From: Gemmatimonadales bacterium
Lineage (GTDB): Bacteria > Gemmatimonadota > Gemmatimonadetes > Gemmatimonadales > GWC2-71-9
Reading direction: 5' to 3'
Assembly: GCA_025927545.1 (NCBI GenBank)
Contig: JAICLE010000004.1
Span: forward strand, 1-64,000
DNA length: 64,000 nt
The notes beneath the pieces are model-generated. The model had not been told where the DNA came from and made no database searches. It saw nothing but the letters and a program-made list of their open reading frames with translations. A program made the position numbers and the translations under genes. Numbering within the stretch: the stretch's first letter is position 1; every line of letters begins with the position of its first letter. This document shows, one piece after another, positions 62,110 through 64,000 of the stretch.

Positions 62110-63182
62110 GTGCGCGCGGAGTGGGGAGCCGTACTCCGCAGTATTCCTTCCACCTGCTCCCACTCGATGAGGAACGCGTCGTGCCCCGCGACCGACGCGA
62201 TCTCCCGGTATTCGGCCGCCGCGCCGGCCGTGCGGTAGGCCTGGGTCCAGCTTCGTACCTCCTGCGCCGGGTAGAGAAGGTCCGTGTCCACCCCCACGCC
62301 CACCACCGTTCCCACCCGCTCCGCCGTCTCGCGCGCGGCCTCGCCCAGATCGCCCATGTCATGCAGATCCATGGCGCGCATCAGCGCGACGTAACTCGCC
62401 GCGTCGAATCGCGCCACCAGTTTGTCGCCCTGTCGGCGGAGGTAGTGGTCGACGTCGAACCGACCCGGCGTGCGTGATGAGACGCGGCCGAACCGGGTGT
62501 CGAACTCGATTCCGCTCCGGTAGGTGATCATCGCAAGCGCCCGTGCGGCGGCGAGACCAGCCGCCGGCCCCTCGCCGGGTGGGTAGCGTCCGCTCTGCCA
62601 CCCGGGATCCGCCTCGATGGCCATGCGCTGCACGGTGTTCCAGGCGATCGCCTGGGGCGAGGTGGCCGTCGGCGCGGCGAACACCACCAGCCGGTCCACC
62701 GGGACACTCGAGTGGCGGCCCCATTCGAGCGCCACCATGCCGCCGAGCGATCCGCCGGTGGCGAGTGCGAGCCGTTCGACACCGAGTTCGTCCAGAAGCG
62801 GCACGTGCGCCGCCGCGAGGTCCGCGGGGGTGAGGTCGGGGAAGGGTTCGTGGTGCGCGTCGGCCCATTCCCGGGGACCGGTGGAACCGTAGCAGCTTCC
62901 CAGCAGGTTGGCCGAGACGACGGCATGCCGGGACGTGTCGAGTGCCTTGCCGGGCCCCAGCAACGGCCCCCACCACTGCTCCACGTCGGCACTGCCCGTG
63001 AGGGCGTGGAACACGAGAATCCAGCCGTTATCGCGCGCCGCCTCCGGATTGCCGACGACACGGTAGCGCAGCCGAAGCCCCCGAAGCACTCGCCCGTTGG
63101 CGGTGACGAAGGGGGCCAGCTCCAGATCGCGGGTGGACGGATGGCCCCCGATGGCGTGCGGCGGTTCATCCGTGGCAGGCAT
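62106..63182 (-). CDS. metX: Homoserine O-acetyltransferase
   Basis: 358 aa. An alpha/beta-hydrolase-fold acyltransferase, first step of the methionine branch from homoserine. The nucleophile is Ser145 (GGSLGGMVALEW). The NLLGSCYGSTGP block, the DTDLLYP Asp region and the catalytic His in GHDAF are present. Whether it uses acetyl-CoA or succinyl-CoA cannot be decided by eye. ATG 63182 lies 17 bases inside the upstream aspartokinase gene, consistent with coupled translation in an aspartate-family operon. Confidence 0.92.
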   Translation of the reverse strand: MPATDEPPHAIGGHPSTRDLELAPFVTANGRVLRGLRLRYRVVGNPEAARDNGWILVFHALTGSADVEQWWGPLLGPGKALDTSRHAVVSANLLGSCYGSTGPREWADAHHEPFPDLTPADLAAAHVPLLDELGVERLALATGGSLGGMVALEWGRHSSVPVDRLVVFAAPTATSPQAIAWNTVQRMAIEADPGWQSGRYPPGEGPAAGLAAARALAMITYRSGIEFDTRFGRVSSRTPGRFDVDHYLRRQGDKLVARFDAASYVALMRAMDLHDMGDLGEAARETAERVGTVVGVGVDTDLLYPAQEVRSWTQAYRTAGAAAEYREIASVAGHDAFLIEWEQVEGILRSTAPHSART

Positions 63183-64000
63183 GGACCCGCTCGTCCAGGG
63201 CGGCCGGCGGGAGCACCCCGGCGGCGACCGCGTGCAGCGTCCGGAGCAGCCGGCTCCCTTCGGCCGCGGGAACCAGAAAACCGACAGCGTGCGGCCGGTG
63301 CGCCGTGCGGAGCACGAGCGCCCCTGTGCCCGCGGCCTCGAAGGCGGCGGCCGCGGCAGCGCGAGGCGTCTCACCGCCGCCGGCGGCGGTCACGAGGGAC
63401 ACGGTCGCCACCTCGGGCGGGTCGCCGGCCGCAGGGAGGAGCCCGCGATGACCCGCCCCCAGCACGACCGCGTACATGCGCGCGTCATCCATCATGGCAC
63501 GCCCGACATCCGTCGCGGGCTCGCCATCGCCGTGCAGCGACGTGAACCGCAGCCGCACGCCATCATGTTCCGCCCGTCTGGCCGCAAGATGGTGGATGAC
63601 GCGGGCCCCCGCGAGCGCGATCTCGGTGACGAAGCGGTGGGTGGCTCGTTCGATCGGGCGGGCGTCCGCCACGAGTCGCGGGTCGGCCGTATGCAGGGCG
63701 CCCGGATCCTTCACCAGCTCGCAGCCGTCGGCCCCCAGCGCGCCCGCCAGGGCGACGGCCGTGATGTCCGAGCCGCCGCGGCCGAGCGTCGTGAGCCGGC
63801 CCCGGTGCCAGCCCTGAAAGCCGGTCACGACCGGTGTGAGTCCCCGGGCCAGCAGTCGCTCGAGCCGGGCCGGCCTGAGCGTGGTCAGGGACGCGCCGCC
63901 CGCGTCGCCGGTGGTATGCAGCCCGGCCTCCCGTGCATCCAGCACGACGGCGCGGAGCCCGAGCTGCCCCAGGGCCACCGCGAGCAGCGCCGCCGCCACC
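63166..64000 (-). CDS. Aspartokinase-family protein, N-terminus beyond window
   Basis: About 278 codons at the window edge, 5' end missing. The visible part contains TTLGRGGSDITAVALAGALGAD, KDPGALHTADPRLVADARPI and ALAGARVIHHLAARRAE, the substrate-binding end of the aspartokinase catalytic domain, followed by a C-terminal region with ACT-like sequence that ends early. The usual HP(R/K) of the family reads HHLA. It overlaps metX by 17 bases. It makes aspartyl phosphate for Lys, Thr and Met. A fusion to homoserine dehydrogenase is excluded at the C-terminus. Confidence 0.85.
   Translation of the reverse strand, partial: VAAALLAVALGQLGLRAVVLDAREAGLHTTGDAGGASLTTLRPARLERLLARGLTPVVTGFQGWHRGRLTTLGRGGSDITAVALAGALGADGCELVKDPGALHTADPRLVADARPIERATHRFVTEIALAGARVIHHLAARRAEHDGVRLRFTSLHGDGEPATDVGRAMMDDARMYAVVLGAGHRGLLPAAGDPPEVATVSLVTAAGGGETPRAAAAAAFEAAGTGALVLRTAHRPHAVGFLVPAAEGSRLLRTLHAVAAGVLPPAALDERVHACHG

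Overview
The window is a very GC-rich, densely packed bacterial chromosome segment with no rRNA, tRNA, CRISPR array, prophage or insertion sequence that I can see. Gene content points to a diderm (TolC-type outer-membrane factor, beta-barrel-like protein, lipoproteins) that has MglA/MglB-type polarity proteins, a bacillithiol-type deacetylase (BshB1), a short Bacteroidota-like primary sigma factor, many FtsX/MacB permeases and a BTAD-regulator/kinase fusion. My best guess is a member of the Gemmatimonadota, probably from an environmental genome. That is an inference from gene content only.

Layout. 1-2721: a palindromic repeat, then dinB-like, a small unknown gene, an alpha/beta hydrolase and an aldo/keto reductase. 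2728-5024: fabH and ispG, divergent. 5076-7790: a redox run of CcdA/DsbD-like membrane protein, secreted TlpA-like thioredoxin, secreted 1-Cys peroxiredoxin and an unknown secreted protein. 7815-8046: an AT-rich spacer. 8047-14863: amidohydrolase, then central carbon metabolism (pyruvate kinase, glucose-6-phosphate isomerase, class II aldolase) with a PhnP-like metallo-hydrolase. 14873-16776: YtxH, YihY and a lipoprotein. 16814-21611: SRP RNA, dnaX, ybaB, recR, a small membrane protein, mglB, mglA and pgsA. 21627-22979: a perfect 30-bp inverted repeat and cinA. 23013-26632: a regulatory locus (beta-barrel protein, ECF sigma, BTAD-kinase fusion, zinc-finger anti-sigma-like protein). 27081-28867: grpE and dnaJ. 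28904-33651 (minus): cysteine desulfurase, mnmA, YvlD-like and ppk. 33685-35699: bshB1, an unknown secreted protein and a DJ-1/PfpI protein. 35733-44358 (minus): a tripartite efflux operon of TolC, MacA, one MacB-type ATPase and four permeases. 44482-49846: secreted unknown, creatininase and a very large NtrY-like sensor kinase. 49854-53559: CtpA-type protease, HExxH lipoprotein and comM. 53625-55544 (minus): a frameshifted nitronate-monooxygenase-like gene and arfB. 55604-61041: larE, thpR, an unknown, an NtrX-like regulator, a small membrane protein and an aldehyde dehydrogenase. 61240-64000: primary-type sigma factor, metX and a truncated aspartokinase.

How parts fit together. Several transcription units begin with a TAnnnT box placed exactly 7 nt before the start codon (ispG, ccdA-like, pyk, cysteine desulfurase, larE), which implies leaderless mRNAs. 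Others use a clear Shine-Dalgarno and a leader. Cysteine desulfurase and MnmA form a sulfur-relay pair. NtrY-like and NtrX-like genes lie about 8 kb apart and could be partners. The most unusual protein-level observations are a BTAD-fused kinase domain whose DFG-type aspartate is Asn, and a sigma54-type regulator whose Walker A lysine is Thr. Coding calls rest on motif recognition in the translated frames. No database search was possible, and start codons are chosen by RBS, overlap or promoter position.
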